Shown here piece by piece: positions 54,653 through 64,000 of a stretch of 64,000 nucleotides of DNA. The notes beneath the pieces are model-generated. The model made no database searches and was not told the origin of the DNA. It saw nothing but the letters and a program-made list of their open reading frames with translations. Each line of letters opens with the position of its first letter. The stretch's first letter is position 1. A program made the position numbers and the translations under genes. The stretch is taken from NCBI RefSeq assembly GCF_001507435.1, contig NZ_LMWH01000048.1, positions 62,001-126,000 on the forward strand. Direction: 5' to 3'. Source of the stretch: Streptomyces sp. NRRL F-5122. GTDB lineage: Bacteria; Actinomycetota; Actinomycetes; Streptomycetales; Streptomycetaceae.

Positions 54653-55105
54653 GTGATCAAAACCCGTCCCAAGATCGTGGATCTCAGCGAGACCGAGCAC
54701 AACCGCAGACGCGGCGGCGATCTGCGCGCCATGCTCACCCCGGCCACGGTCGGCTCCACCAGCGGCTTCATGGGCGTGGCCATCGTGCAGCCCGGCGACC
54801 GCATCGGCGAGCACTACCACCCGTACTCCGAGGAGTTCGTCTACGTCATCTGCGGGAAGCTGGAGGTGGACCTGGACGGCGAGCCTCACCCGCTGCGGCC
54901 CGAGCAGGGACTCATGATCCCCGCCTTCATGCGGCACCGCTTCCGCAACGTCGGCGACGAGGAGGCCCGTCTCGTCTTCCACCTCGGTCCCCTGGCGCCG
55001 CGGCCGCAGCTCGGCCACGTGGACACGGAGGAGACCGACTCCGTCGCGGTGGCGGCGGGTGCGGAAGGTGCCGGGCAGGCCGACCGAGGTCAGGTCCGGT
55101 CATGA
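54653..55105 (+). CDS. Cupin-domain polyketide protein (WhiE ORFII type)
   Basis: A 150-residue cupin: [20 protein letters not shown] with H, H and E ligands, and [14 protein letters not shown] with the last His. Such cupins in type II PKS clusters are thought to help cyclisation or oxygen chemistry. GTG 54653 follows GGAGGAAAC. Its TGA overlaps the KS-alpha ATG (ATGA), so translation is coupled. Confidence 0.88.
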   Translation: MIKTRPKIVDLSETEHNRRRGGDLRAMLTPATVGSTSGFMGVAIVQPGDRIGEHYHPYSEEFVYVICGKLEVDLDGEPHPLRPEQGLMIPAFMRHRFRNVGDEEARLVFHLGPLAPRPQLGHVDTEETDSVAVAAGAEGAGQADRGQVRS

Positions 55106-56370
55106 CCCGGCGCGTGGCGGTCACCGGCATAGGCGTCGTGGCACCGGGCGGCATCGGCGCACCGGCGTTCTGGGATCTGCTCGCCAACGGCCGTACCGCG
55201 ACGCGGGGCATCACCTTCTTCGACCCGACCGGCCTCCGTTCGCGGATCGCCGCCGAGTGCGACTTCGACCCGGCGGCCCACGGGCTGGACGCGGAGCAGA
55301 TCGAACGTGCCGACCGGTACATCCAGTTCGCCCTCGTCGCCGGCGAGGAAGCCGTACGGGACGCCGGCCTCGACCTCGTCCGGGAGAACCCCTGGCGGAT
55401 CGGGGTCTCCCTGGGGACCGCGGTCGGCGGCACCACCCGGCTGGAGCACGACTACGTCCTGGTCAGCCATGGTGGGCAGCGTTGGGACGTGGACCACCAT
55501 GAGGCGCAGCCCCAGCTGCACCGGGCGTTCTCTCCGAGCACGCTCGCCTCGGCGGTGGCCGAACGCTTCGGCGCCCACGGACCCGTGCAGACCGTCTCCA
55601 CGGGCTGCACCTCCGGGCTCGACGCGGTCGGATACGCCTTCCACACCGTCGAGGAGGGCCGGGCCGACATCTGCATCGCCGGTGCGTCGGACTCGCCGAT
55701 CTCACCGATCACCATGGCCTGCTTCGACGCGATCAAGGCGACGTCGCCGAACAACGACGATCCCGCTCACGCCTCCCGTCCCTTCGACAACAACCGTGAC
55801 GGTTTCGTCATGGGCGAGGGCGGCGCGGTGCTCGTCCTGGAGGAGCTGGAACACGCGCGCGCCCGCGGAGCGCATGTGTACTGCGAGATCAGCGGCTACG
55901 CGACCTTCGGCAACGCGTATCACATGACCGGTCTGACCAGCGAGGGTCTCGAGATGGCCCGGGCGATCGAGGACGCCCTCGACCACTCCCGTCTCGACGG
56001 CTCGGCGATCGACTACGTCAACGCGCACGGCTCGGGCACACGGCAGAACGACCGGCACGAGACAGCCGCGGTGAAGAGGGCACTGGGCCATCACGCCTAC
56101 GACACACCCATGAGCTCCATCAAGTCCATGGTGGGTCACTCCCTTGGGGCGATCGGCGCGATCGAGGTCGTGGCCTGCGTACTGGCCCTGAAGCACCAGG
56201 CCGTACCGCCGACCGCGAACTACGAGACGCCGGACCCCGAGTGCGACCTGGACTACGTGCCCCGGGTCGCCCGCGAGCGGAAGCTGAACAGCGTGCTCTC
56301 CGTGGGGAGCGGGTTCGGCGGCTTCCAGTCCGCGGTCGTCCTGAACCGGCCGAGGGAGAGGACAGGATGA
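55102..56370 (+). CDS. Type II PKS ketosynthase alpha (WhiE ORFIII type)
   Basis: A 422-residue condensing enzyme. Active-site Cys169 is in [16 protein letters not shown], with His309 in [11 protein letters not shown] and His346 in [12 protein letters not shown], the full KAS triad. It builds the poly-beta-ketone chain with the chain-length factor encoded next, overlapping by ATGA. Sequence and order match spore-pigment KS genes (whiE, curA, sch). Confidence 0.95.
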   Translation: MTRRVAVTGIGVVAPGGIGAPAFWDLLANGRTATRGITFFDPTGLRSRIAAECDFDPAAHGLDAEQIERADRYIQFALVAGEEAVRDAGLDLVRENPWRIGVSLGTAVGGTTRLEHDYVLVSHGGQRWDVDHHEAQPQLHRAFSPSTLASAVAERFGAHGPVQTVSTGCTSGLDAVGYAFHTVEEGRADICIAGASDSPISPITMACFDAIKATSPNNDDPAHASRPFDNNRDGFVMGEGGAVLVLEELEHARARGAHVYCEISGYATFGNAYHMTGLTSEGLEMARAIEDALDHSRLDGSAIDYVNAHGSGTRQNDRHETAAVKRALGHHAYDTPMSSIKSMVGHSLGAIGAIEVVACVLALKHQAVPPTANYETPDPECDLDYVPRVARERKLNSVLSVGSGFGGFQSAVVLNRPRERTG

Positions 56371-57611
56371 GCGCATTCCACCGAAGGCGCGCTGCCGTCA
56401 CCGGAATTGGCGTCGTCGCGCCCAACGGAACGAACACCGACACCTTCTGGAAGTCCACCCGGGAGGGAATGAGCGTTCTGGACCGGATCACCCGCGAAGG
56501 CTGCGATCATCTGCCGCTGCGGGTGGCCGGCGAAGTCCGCGCCTTCGAGCCGTCGGCGGCGGTCGAGGAGCGCTTCCTCGTCCAGACCGACCGGTTCACC
56601 CACTTCGGGATGGCCGCGGCCGATCTGGCGCTGGAGGAGGCCCGGATCGGCCGGGACACCGTCGCGCAATCGCCGTTCTCCCTGGGTGTGGTCACCGCTG
56701 CCGGGTCCGGCGGCGGTGAGTTCGGCCAGCGCGAACTGCAGCAGCTGTGGGGCAAGGGAAGCCGCTTCGTCGGTCCCTACCAGTCCATCGCCTGGTTCTA
56801 CGCGGCCAGCACCGGCCAGATCTCCATCCGGCGGGGGCTCAAGGGCCCCTGCTCGGTCGTCGCCGCCGACGAGGCAGGAGGCCTGGACGCCCTCGCGCAC
56901 GCCGCACGGGCCGTGGAACGGGGCACCGACGTGATGGTGGCCGGTTCGACCGAGGCACCGCTGGCGCCCTACTCGATGGTCTGCCAGCTCGGCTACGAGG
57001 AACTCAGCACGTCCGACGACCCGGCGCGGGCCTACCGCCCGTTCACCACCGGGGCCTGCGGGTTCGTACCCGCGGAGGGCGGCGCCATGTTCGTCGTGGA
57101 GGATGAGGCGGCGGCCCGTGAGCGGGGCGCGCAGGTGCGGGCCACCGTCGCCGGACATGCGTCGACCTTCACCGGGGCCTCCCGCTGGGAGCTCTCCCGG
57201 GAGGGACTCGTCCAGGCGATCCGCGGTGCCCTGGACGAGGCCGGCTGTGCGCCCGAGGAGATCGACGTGGTCTTCGCGGACGCCCTCGGTGTGCCGGAGG
57301 CGGACCGTGCCGAGGCGCTGGCCATCGCCGACGTCCTCGGTGCGCACGGCAGACGTGTGCCCGTCACGGCGCCCAAGACGGGCACCGGCCGTGGCTATTG
57401 CGCGGCGCCCGTACTGGACGCCGCTGCGGCGGTGCTCGCGATGGAGCACGGCCTGATCCCGCCCACGCCCAACGTTTTCGACATCTGCCATGACCTCGAC
57501 CTGGTGACCACCCGTGCCCGCGCCGCGGATCTGCGCACGGCGCTGATCCTCAGCCGCGGACTCATGGGGTCGAACTCGGCGCTCGTGCTGCGGCACGGCG
57601 CCGCCGAGTGA
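56367..57611 (+). CDS. Type II PKS chain-length factor (KS-beta, WhiE ORFIV type)
   Basis: A 414-residue partner of KS-alpha lacking the nucleophile. At the position of Cys169 it has Glu169 within [20 protein letters not shown], whereas most CLFs have Gln. [20 protein letters not shown] and the C-terminal [11 protein letters not shown] fit the family. It sets chain length and may decarboxylate malonyl-ACP. Start overlaps the KS-alpha stop. Confidence 0.93.
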   Translation: MSAFHRRRAAVTGIGVVAPNGTNTDTFWKSTREGMSVLDRITREGCDHLPLRVAGEVRAFEPSAAVEERFLVQTDRFTHFGMAAADLALEEARIGRDTVAQSPFSLGVVTAAGSGGGEFGQRELQQLWGKGSRFVGPYQSIAWFYAASTGQISIRRGLKGPCSVVAADEAGGLDALAHAARAVERGTDVMVAGSTEAPLAPYSMVCQLGYEELSTSDDPARAYRPFTTGACGFVPAEGGAMFVVEDEAAARERGAQVRATVAGHASTFTGASRWELSREGLVQAIRGALDEAGCAPEEIDVVFADALGVPEADRAEALAIADVLGAHGRRVPVTAPKTGTGRGYCAAPVLDAAAAVLAMEHGLIPPTPNVFDICHDLDLVTTRARAADLRTALILSRGLMGSNSALVLRHGAAE

Positions 57612-57709
57612 GTCGGCTCTCGGCACCGGCCGCGGTGCCCCGCAGGCGAACGACCGAAAGAGGCGACGTCTCGAAGTGAGGCCGCCCTGAAGCAAAGGAG
57701 AGGAACCGA

Positions 57710-58445
<736 letters not shown>

Positions 58446-58465
58446 GCCGGACGGAGGACAGGCTG

Positions 58466-58798
58466 ATGCATCAGGCCCTCATCGTCGCCCGCATGGCCCC
58501 GGGGTCGGCCCCGGACATCGCCAAGGTGTTCGAGGACTCCGACCGGGGAGAACTGCCCCACCTCGTCGGGGTCACCCGCCGCAGCCTCTTCCAGTTCGGC
58601 GATGTGTACATGCACCTCGTCGAGTCCGAGCGGGAGCCCGGTCCGGCCATCGCCAAGGTGGCCGAGCACCCCGCCTTCCGGGACATCAGCGAGCAGCTGT
58701 CGGCGTACGTGAGTGCGTACGACCCCGCGACCTGGCGCTCTCCGAAGGACGCGATGGCGCAGCGCTTCTACCTCTGGGAGCGGGACGCCGCGAGGTGA
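58466..58798 (+). CDS. TcmI-type polyketide cyclase (WhiE ORFVII type)
   Basis: A 110-residue dimeric alpha-beta-barrel cyclase: MHQALIVARMAPGSAPDIAK, GVTRRSLFQFGDVYMHLVES and a final DAMAQRFYLWERDA. It closes later rings in tetracenomycin-like and spore pigment pathways. ATG 58466 follows ACGGAGGAC, 20 bases after the aromatase stop. Last gene of the operon. Confidence 0.9.
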   Translation: MHQALIVARMAPGSAPDIAKVFEDSDRGELPHLVGVTRRSLFQFGDVYMHLVESEREPGPAIAKVAEHPAFRDISEQLSAYVSAYDPATWRSPKDAMAQRFYLWERDAAR

Positions 58799-58888
58799 AG
58801 CGTCCGCACGGCCGTCGGTCGCCGGGTCCGCGTCAGCCGCGGACCCGGCGACCGATGGTGTGCGGCCTCGACGTTCCGGCCGCAGCGC

Positions 58889-59941
58889 TCACGCGGGGAC
58901 GGTGCAGTCGAAGGCGTGCAGATAGGCGTTGACCGGCCGGATCGAGTCGACGACCAGACCGGCGCCGGTCAGCCGGTCGACCATGCTCCCGGTGGTGTGC
59001 TTGGCCCCGCCCACGTTGAGGAGCAGCAGCAGGTCCATCGCGGTGCTGAACCGCATCGAGGGGGTGTCGTCGACGAGGTTCTCGATGACCACGACCCTCG
59101 CCTTGGGCCCGCCCGCCTCGATGACGTTGCGCAGCGTCCGGGCGGTGCTGTCGTCGTCCCACTCCAGGATGTTCTTGATGACGTAGACGTCGGCCCCGAC
59201 CGGGACGGTCTCGCGGCAGTCCCCGGGCACGATGGTGACCCGGTCCGCGAGCGAGCCTCCCGGGCGCAGCCGCGGGTCGGCCTTCTCCACCACGCGGGGC
59301 AGGTCGAGAAGGGTTCCCCGCATCGACGGGTACTTCTCCAGCAGGCTTGCCACCACATGTCCCTGGCCGCCGCCGATGTCGGCGACCGAGGAGCTCCCCG
59401 ACAGGTCGAGGAGTTCCGCGACGTCCCGGGCGGACTGGGTGCTCGAGGTCGTCATGGCCCGGTTGAAGACGTCGGCCGACTCGGGGGCGTCCTCGTTGAG
59501 ATAGACGAAGAACTCCTTGCCGTACAGTTCCTGGACGACGTTCCGGCCGGAGCGCACCGCCTCGTCCAGCCGCGGCCACGCCTCCCAGGTCCAGGGCTCG
59601 GTGCACCACAGCGAGATGTTGCGCAGGCTGTTCGGGTCGTCCTCGCGCAGCAGCCGGGACATCTCGGTGTGCGTGAAGGTCCCGTCCTCCTGCTCGGCGA
59701 AGACGCCGTAGCAGGACAGGGCACGCAGCAGCCGGCGCAGCGTCCGGGCCTCGGTCCCGACGGTGGCCGCGAGGTCCTCCACGCGGGTCGGTCCCTCGCC
59801 CAGCGCGTCGGCGACGCCCAGCCGGGCGGCGGCGCGCAGGGCGGCGGCGCAGGCCGCCCCGAAGACGAGTTCCCTCAGCCGCATGGACGGCGGCGGAGCC
59901 GGGGCTTCGGCCGTCGCGGCGGCCTGCATTGCGGTCGTCAT
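58889..59941 (-). CDS. SAM-dependent O-methyltransferase linked to the spore pigment cluster
   Basis: A 350-residue class I O-methyltransferase with the N-terminal dimerisation helices (MRLRELVFGAACAAALRAAA, LGVADALGEGPTRVEDLAAT), the SAM motif VADIGGGQGHVVASLLEKYP and catalytic region VYVIKNILEWDDDSTARTLR. It resembles DnrK/TcmO-like small-molecule methyltransferases; relatives usually have His where ILEWDDD has Glu. It converges with the pigment operon, and S. coelicolor whiE lacks such a gene, from memory. It probably methylates the pigment. Start ATG 59941 after GAGGAGAGG. Confidence 0.88.
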   Translation of the reverse strand: MTTAMQAAATAEAPAPPPSMRLRELVFGAACAAALRAAARLGVADALGEGPTRVEDLAATVGTEARTLRRLLRALSCYGVFAEQEDGTFTHTEMSRLLREDDPNSLRNISLWCTEPWTWEAWPRLDEAVRSGRNVVQELYGKEFFVYLNEDAPESADVFNRAMTTSSTQSARDVAELLDLSGSSSVADIGGGQGHVVASLLEKYPSMRGTLLDLPRVVEKADPRLRPGGSLADRVTIVPGDCRETVPVGADVYVIKNILEWDDDSTARTLRNVIEAGGPKARVVVIENLVDDTPSMRFSTAMDLLLLLNVGGAKHTTGSMVDRLTGAGLVVDSIRPVNAYLHAFDCTVPA

Positions 59942-59973
59942 GTGCTGCCTCTCCTCTCTGGATCCGCGGTCGG

Positions 59974-61032
59974 TCAGCACAGTCCCGCGGGCTTGGAGGC
60001 CCGGCAGGAGTTGCCGTGGAAGGTGTTGCCCGTGCCGGTGTCCGCGTTGACGAGGTCCGCCGGGCCGTTGCGCATCAGTGTGTTGGCGGTGATCTGGTTG
60101 TTCTCGTTGGGGGAGCCGACCATGCTCTTGAAGAGCACGATGCCGCCCGCGAACGGGGAGGAGCCGGCGTTGTCCGTGATCACGTTCCGTGTGACGACGG
60201 TCTTCTCGACGCCGGTGAGGACGATTCCGGCACCCTGGATGACGGGCAGCCGGTCGGCCTTCGGGCAGACCTTGTTGTTGCCGTGGATGAAGTTGTCGCT
60301 GACGGTCAGCGCCCCACCGCGCGGCTTGTTCTCGTCACCGACGACGAACACCGCCGCACAGTTCGCGGTGAAGTCGTTGCCCGTGACGCTGAGGTCCCTG
60401 AGCCGTCTGACGGTGACCCCGACCCGGTTGCCCTGCAGCCGGTTCCGTGCGATGACCGCGCCCTTGGTGTCCAGGGCCGCCGCCTCCTCGCTGGAGGTGT
60501 TGGCGAGGAAGATGCCCGCGTTGCCGCTGTTGCGGACGGAGTTGTCCAGGAGCACGCCTCGGGTGGACTGCTCCTGCGCGATGCCCCACTGGCCGTTCTT
60601 CTCGGCCGTCACCTGCCGGACGGTCAGGCCGTCGGTCCACGACGACCACACCCCGTTCTTGGGGAAGCCGGTCACGGTCAGCGATTCGACGGCGGCGTTC
60701 TCGACCGGGTGACCGTCCTTGCCCTCCACGCAGATGCCGCTGCCGGCCTTTGCACAGGCGTTCGAGGACGAGCCGGCGGCCGGCGTGATCACCGTGCTCC
60801 GGCCCATGCCGCGCAGGGTCAGCGGCTTGGTGATCCGGACGCTCTCACGGTAGGTGCCCGCGGAGACGAGGACGGTGTCTCCGGAACCGGCAGCATCCAC
60901 CGCCTTCTGGATCGAGTCCCCCTGACGCACCAGTTGGGTCGAGGGACCCGCGGCGGTCGCGGCCGCGCAGCTGAGCGTCGAGCCGAGCAGCGCCGTGGTG
61001 CATACGAGGTAGGCGATATGGCGTTTCGTCAT
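59974..61032 (-). CDS. Secreted right-handed beta-helix repeat protein
   Basis: A 352-residue exported protein: signal AYLVCTTALLGSTLSCAAAT, opening GDSIQKAVDAAGSGDTVLVS and AGTYRESVRITKPLTLRGMG, then NosD/pectin-lyase-type coils (AVIARNRLQGNRVGVTVRRL, GAGIVLTGVEKTVVTRNVIT). Four Cys near the middle and C terminus may form disulfides. No catalytic residues are evident. ATG 61032 is used. It lies 32 bases upstream of the O-methyltransferase start on the same strand, so the two are probably co-transcribed. Confidence 0.8.
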   Translation of the reverse strand: MTKRHIAYLVCTTALLGSTLSCAAATAAGPSTQLVRQGDSIQKAVDAAGSGDTVLVSAGTYRESVRITKPLTLRGMGRSTVITPAAGSSSNACAKAGSGICVEGKDGHPVENAAVESLTVTGFPKNGVWSSWTDGLTVRQVTAEKNGQWGIAQEQSTRGVLLDNSVRNSGNAGIFLANTSSEEAAALDTKGAVIARNRLQGNRVGVTVRRLRDLSVTGNDFTANCAAVFVVGDENKPRGGALTVSDNFIHGNNKVCPKADRLPVIQGAGIVLTGVEKTVVTRNVITDNAGSSPFAGGIVLFKSMVGSPNENNQITANTLMRNGPADLVNADTGTGNTFHGNSCRASKPAGLC

Positions 61033-61229
61033 ATTCTGTACGCTATGACCGGATGCGCCTCCGCAAGCCGGATCGGCCATTCGGTGGCGTGTCTGGTGGG
61101 GCGTTGGGCCGGTCGCCCCATCCGGTGCCCGTGGTCGACGCCCATGTGGTCCTCCACGAACGGCCCACGGCGGTCGTGGCGGCGCGGGTGCCCTGTTCCT
61201 CCGGGTGGCGCACCGCCCCGGGGCGCGCC

Positions 61230-62120
61230 TCACCTGCGCAGTGTGCGGCCGATCTCCAGCTCGTCCGGTGACAGAGGGCGGCCGCTGCCGGCCTCCCAGA
61301 GGGCGTTCTGCAGGACGCGGCCCAGGGTCCAGGCCCGTGCGCGCTCCCGGTCCAGGCCCAGGACCTCGGTCATGGCGTCGAAGCGCCAGAGGGTCTCGGC
61401 CGGCTCGAAGCGGTTGCGCAGGGCGGGGAAGAGCTCGAACCCCGGGTCGCCCGACAGCGGTTTGGGGTCGATCGCGAGCCAGGGCTCCCGGTCGGCGGCC
61501 AGGACGTTGTCGTAGTGCAGGTCCCAGTGCAGGAGACGCTCACCCGGCTCGGCGGCCACCTCGCGCACGGCGGCGACGCAGTCCGCCATCAGCCGGCGGT
61601 CGCTCGGGTCGGGGAGGGTCGGCAGGACCCGCGGTGCCGCCTCCAGCATGGCCCGGGCGCTGTCACCCAGCTGCCGCATCCCCTCCGGTGCCCGCACGGA
61701 CGTCAGCCGGGCCAGCAGCCGGGCGAGGACCAGAACGGCCGCACGGGAGTCGGGCACGTGCGTCAGTGCGCGGGCCGCGTCGAGGCGTTCCAACAGGAGA
61801 CTGCCCGTGGCGGGGTCCTGCTCCAGCAGCCGCACGGCCCCCTCGCCGTCCCAGACGCGCAGGGCGACCGGTTCACCCTCGCTCTCCTCGTCCAGGAACT
61901 GGAGTTTGAGCACGGCAGGCGTACCGTCGGCCCGCACCACCGGCAGGACCAGGGCGCACATGCCGTACATCGAGGGTCCGTCGATCCGCAGCCGCCATCG
62001 CCGCAGGAACTCTGCCGTCCGCCGCGGCAGGTCCGCGACGAACGCCCGCCCCGCGGCCCCGTTGAATCTCTCCTGTGCGGCGGCCAGCTCGCCAGGCACG
62101 TCGATCACGTTCCCGACCAT
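61230..62120 (-). CDS. APH(6)/hydroxyurea-type phosphotransferase
   Basis: A 296-residue small-molecule kinase: RRWRLRIDGPSMYGMCALVL, VLKLQFLDEESEGEPVALRV, then the catalytic loop LLHWDLHYDNVLAADREPWL and metal site AIDPKPLSGDPGFELFPALR. This is the pattern of streptomycin 6-kinase / hydroxyurea phosphotransferase relatives. The true substrate is unknown. ATG 62120 avoids overlap with the divergent gene; ATG 62144 is an alternative. Confidence 0.85.
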   Translation of the reverse strand: MVGNVIDVPGELAAAQERFNGAAGRAFVADLPRRTAEFLRRWRLRIDGPSMYGMCALVLPVVRADGTPAVLKLQFLDEESEGEPVALRVWDGEGAVRLLEQDPATGSLLLERLDAARALTHVPDSRAAVLVLARLLARLTSVRAPEGMRQLGDSARAMLEAAPRVLPTLPDPSDRRLMADCVAAVREVAAEPGERLLHWDLHYDNVLAADREPWLAIDPKPLSGDPGFELFPALRNRFEPAETLWRFDAMTEVLGLDRERARAWTLGRVLQNALWEAGSGRPLSPDELEIGRTLRR

Positions 62121-62130
62121 ACTTGCGTTT

Positions 62131-62796
62131 GTGAGCGGGGTCATACGGGCCAGGCGACGGCTCGGGGCGGCGGCGGCATACGTCCGCAGCGCCCCGGGCA
62201 CCTATCTGTGGCTGCTCGTCCTGTTCGTCACCACCGTCGCCCTGCACCACATGCCGCCGCGGTTCGAGGAGGACTTCCTGCGGCAGCGGTCCACCAACCT
62301 AGACGAGCTGTCGTCCAACCCCGTGCGTGTGTTCATCACCAGCGCCATGTGGATAGACGGTGGCCGCTGGCTGCCGTACGCCGTGCTCTACACGGTCTTC
62401 CACGCACCCGCGGAGCGCTGGCTGGGCACCGCGCGCTGGCTGGCCGTGTGCGTCGCCGCGCATGTGCTGGCCACGCTGGCCGGTGAGGGCGCCCTGCTGG
62501 AGGCGATACGGGACGGGACCGCTCCGAGGTCGGCGGCCGGCACTTTGGACATAGGTGTGAGTTACGCGCTGGCCGGAGTGGTGGCCGTGCTCGTCTACCG
62601 GATCACGGCGCCCTGGCGCTACGCCTATCTGGCGGTGGTCCTGTGTGTGTACACGGTCCCTCTCATGGCCGCGCCCACCTTCACCGATTTCGGGCATTTC
62701 GTGGCACTGTTGATCGGGTTCGCGTGCTATCCGCTGACCCTGGGCCGCGAAAAACCATGGAATCCGAAGGAGACACCGGCCTCCCTCAGAAGCTAA
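62131..62796 (+). CDS. Rhomboid-like integral membrane protein
   Basis: A 221-residue protein with about six hydrophobic helices. The middle reads RWLGTARWLAVCVAAHVLAT then TLDIGVSYALAGVVAVLVYR, with a Ser in GVSYALAG where rhomboids have GxSG, and GHFVALLIGFACYPL supplies a His in the last helix. It matches the actinobacterial rhomboid-like family; proteolytic activity is not assured because the loop is not canonical. GTG 62131 has no clear ribosome binding site and lies 10 bases from the divergent ATG. Confidence 0.75.
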   Translation: MSGVIRARRRLGAAAAYVRSAPGTYLWLLVLFVTTVALHHMPPRFEEDFLRQRSTNLDELSSNPVRVFITSAMWIDGGRWLPYAVLYTVFHAPAERWLGTARWLAVCVAAHVLATLAGEGALLEAIRDGTAPRSAAGTLDIGVSYALAGVVAVLVYRITAPWRYAYLAVVLCVYTVPLMAAPTFTDFGHFVALLIGFACYPLTLGREKPWNPKETPASLRS

Positions 62797-62806
62797 CGTC
62801 CGGCCC

Positions 62807-64000
62807 ATGAGCAGCGCAGTCAGCGGCGCCGTCAACGGCGGTGTCTCCTTCTGGTACGCCGACGACGGCCTCCCCGCGCAGCGCGAACCCCTCTCCGGGG
62901 ACCGGTCCGCAGACGTCGTGATCGTCGGCGGCGGCTACACCGGACTGTGGACCGCGTACTACCTGAAGAAGGCCGCGCCCTTCCTGCGCATCACCGTGCT
63001 GGAGCAGAAGTTCTGCGGGTACGGCGCCTCCGGACGCAACGGGGGCTGGCTCTACAACGGTGTGGCGGGCCGCGACCGGTACGCGAAGCTGCACGGCCGT
63101 GAGGCCGCCGTCCGGCTGCAGAAGGCGATGAACAACACCGTCGCCGAGGTGGTACGGGTCACCCGGGAGGAGGGCATCGAGGCGGACGTGCACGTCGGCG
63201 GTGTCCTGGAGGTGGCGTACACGCCCGCGCAACTGGCCCGGCTCAGGGCGTTCCACGAGCACGAATTGTCGTTCGGCGAGCAGGACCGCGAGCTGTACGG
63301 CGCCGTGGAGACCGCCGAGCGGATCCGGGTCGCGGACGCGGTCGGCTCCACCTGGACCCCGCACGGGGCGCGGCTGCACCCGGTCAAGCTCGTCAAGGGG
63401 CTGGCGGCGGCCGTCGAGGCGCTCGGGGTGACGATCCACGAGCGGACGCCGGTGACGGAGATCCGCCCGAAGCACGCGGTGACGCCCTACGGCACGGTCC
63501 GGGCGCCCTACGTCCTGCGGTGCACCGAGGGCTTCACGGCGTCGCTGAAGGGCCAGCGGCGCACCTGGCTGCCCATGAACTCGTCCATGATCGCGACCGA
63601 GCCGCTGACCGACGAGCAGTGGGCCCGGATCGGCTGGGAGGGACGCGAGACGCTGGGCGACATGGCGCACGCCTACATGTACGCGCAGCGCACCGCCGAC
63701 GGACGGATCGCGCTCGGCGGCCGCGGGGTCCCCTACCGATTCGGTTCCCGCACGGACAACGACGGCCGTACGCAGCCCGCCACCATCGAGGCGTTGTACG
63801 ACATCCTGGTGCGCTTCTTCCCGTCGCTGACCGGGGTGAAGGTGGCCCACGCCTGGTCGGGTGTGCTGGGGGTGCCCCGCGACTGGTGCGCCACGGTCAC
63901 CCTGGACCGGTCGACGGGCCTCGGCTGGGCGGGCGGATACGTCGGCTCGGGGGTGGCCACCTCGAACCTCGCCGCCCGCACACTCCGCGATCTGGTGCGG
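62807..64000 (+). CDS. DadA/PuuB-type FAD-dependent oxidoreductase (truncated by window end)
   Basis: 398 residues of a larger gene; the reading frame is still open at the last base. The N-terminal FAD motif is ADVVIVGGGYTGLWTAYYLK, followed by FCGYGASGRNGGWLYNG, the D-amino-acid-oxidase superfamily loop. Later motifs include RIALGGRGVPYRFGSRT and SGVLGVPRDWCATVTLDRST. The C-terminal GLGWAGGYVGSGVATSNLAA is the second flavin-binding region, so little is missing. It likely oxidises a primary or secondary amine. Start ATG 62807. Confidence 0.88.
   Translation, partial: MSSAVSGAVNGGVSFWYADDGLPAQREPLSGDRSADVVIVGGGYTGLWTAYYLKKAAPFLRITVLEQKFCGYGASGRNGGWLYNGVAGRDRYAKLHGREAAVRLQKAMNNTVAEVVRVTREEGIEADVHVGGVLEVAYTPAQLARLRAFHEHELSFGEQDRELYGAVETAERIRVADAVGSTWTPHGARLHPVKLVKGLAAAVEALGVTIHERTPVTEIRPKHAVTPYGTVRAPYVLRCTEGFTASLKGQRRTWLPMNSSMIATEPLTDEQWARIGWEGRETLGDMAHAYMYAQRTADGRIALGGRGVPYRFGSRTDNDGRTQPATIEALYDILVRFFPSLTGVKVAHAWSGVLGVPRDWCATVTLDRSTGLGWAGGYVGSGVATSNLAARTLRDLVR

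Overview
The window is a high-GC actinobacterial chromosome segment, almost certainly Streptomyces: mycothiol synthesis (mshA), msiK, CarD, a whiE-type spore pigment cluster, strong third-position GC bias and rare TTA codons all fit. From memory, the order mshA - YbjN - gpmA - phoU/phoRP - carD - ispDF - cysS - rlmB - DoxX - nucleotidyltransferase - msiK matches the core block around SCO4201-SCO4240 of S. coelicolor. The pigment genes, SCO5314-SCO5321 there, follow directly here, so the arrangement differs. | 0-5.1 kb: a GntR regulator, a protein with two phosphotransferase (APH-fold) domains and a membrane protein. The last two each carry an early TTA codon, so they probably depend on the bldA tRNA. 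| 5.1-8.7 kb: a 3.6 kb block bounded by 27-bp imperfect terminal inverted repeats (21 of 27 matched) and a 5-bp direct repeat CCCCG. Inside lie an imine-reductase-like oxidoreductase with a divergent HxlR regulator, a small gene pair (one broken by TGA), a DUF4240 protein and an orphan TnsA-like endonuclease. I read it as a decayed or non-autonomous Tn7-like element. | 8.7-18.2 kb: an XRE regulator with a clear palindromic operator, an HBHA-like Lys/Ala-tailed protein, a DUF2516 membrane protein, a receiver-PP2C phosphatase, a secreted NlpC/P60 hydrolase, a methyltransferase, mshA behind a SigR-type promoter, a YbjN protein and a Tat-exported beta-helix protein. | 18.2-31 kb, accessory: a collapsed TetR gene facing its apparently intact operators, DUF4267 and cupin genes, an MFS exporter, gpmA, an integrase remnant, a ClpS paralogue preceded by a possible 30-residue ORF, a nitronate-monooxygenase-like gene with a probable frameshift at its start, a large peptidoglycan amidase, an FG-GAP protein whose signal peptide is cut by TGA, a Ser/Thr kinase and small metal-binding proteins. 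| 31-45.5 kb, core: phoU facing phoR-phoP across a four-unit PHO operator, a lipoprotein, carD, ispD-ispF, cysS, rlmB, DoxX, a nucleotidyltransferase, msiK and tRNA-Thr(UGU). | 45.5-51.4 kb: secreted and lipoproteins, a GNAT acetyltransferase, a CPCC protein, and a SigE-type sigma factor with a membrane partner. | 51.6-60 kb: spore pigment type II PKS, with hydroxylase, SchA/CurD-like protein, cupin, KS-alpha, CLF, ACP, aromatase, TcmI cyclase and an added O-methyltransferase. | 60-64 kb: a secreted beta-helix protein, an APH(6)/hydroxyurea-type kinase, a rhomboid-like protein and a DadA-type oxidoreductase cut by the window edge.
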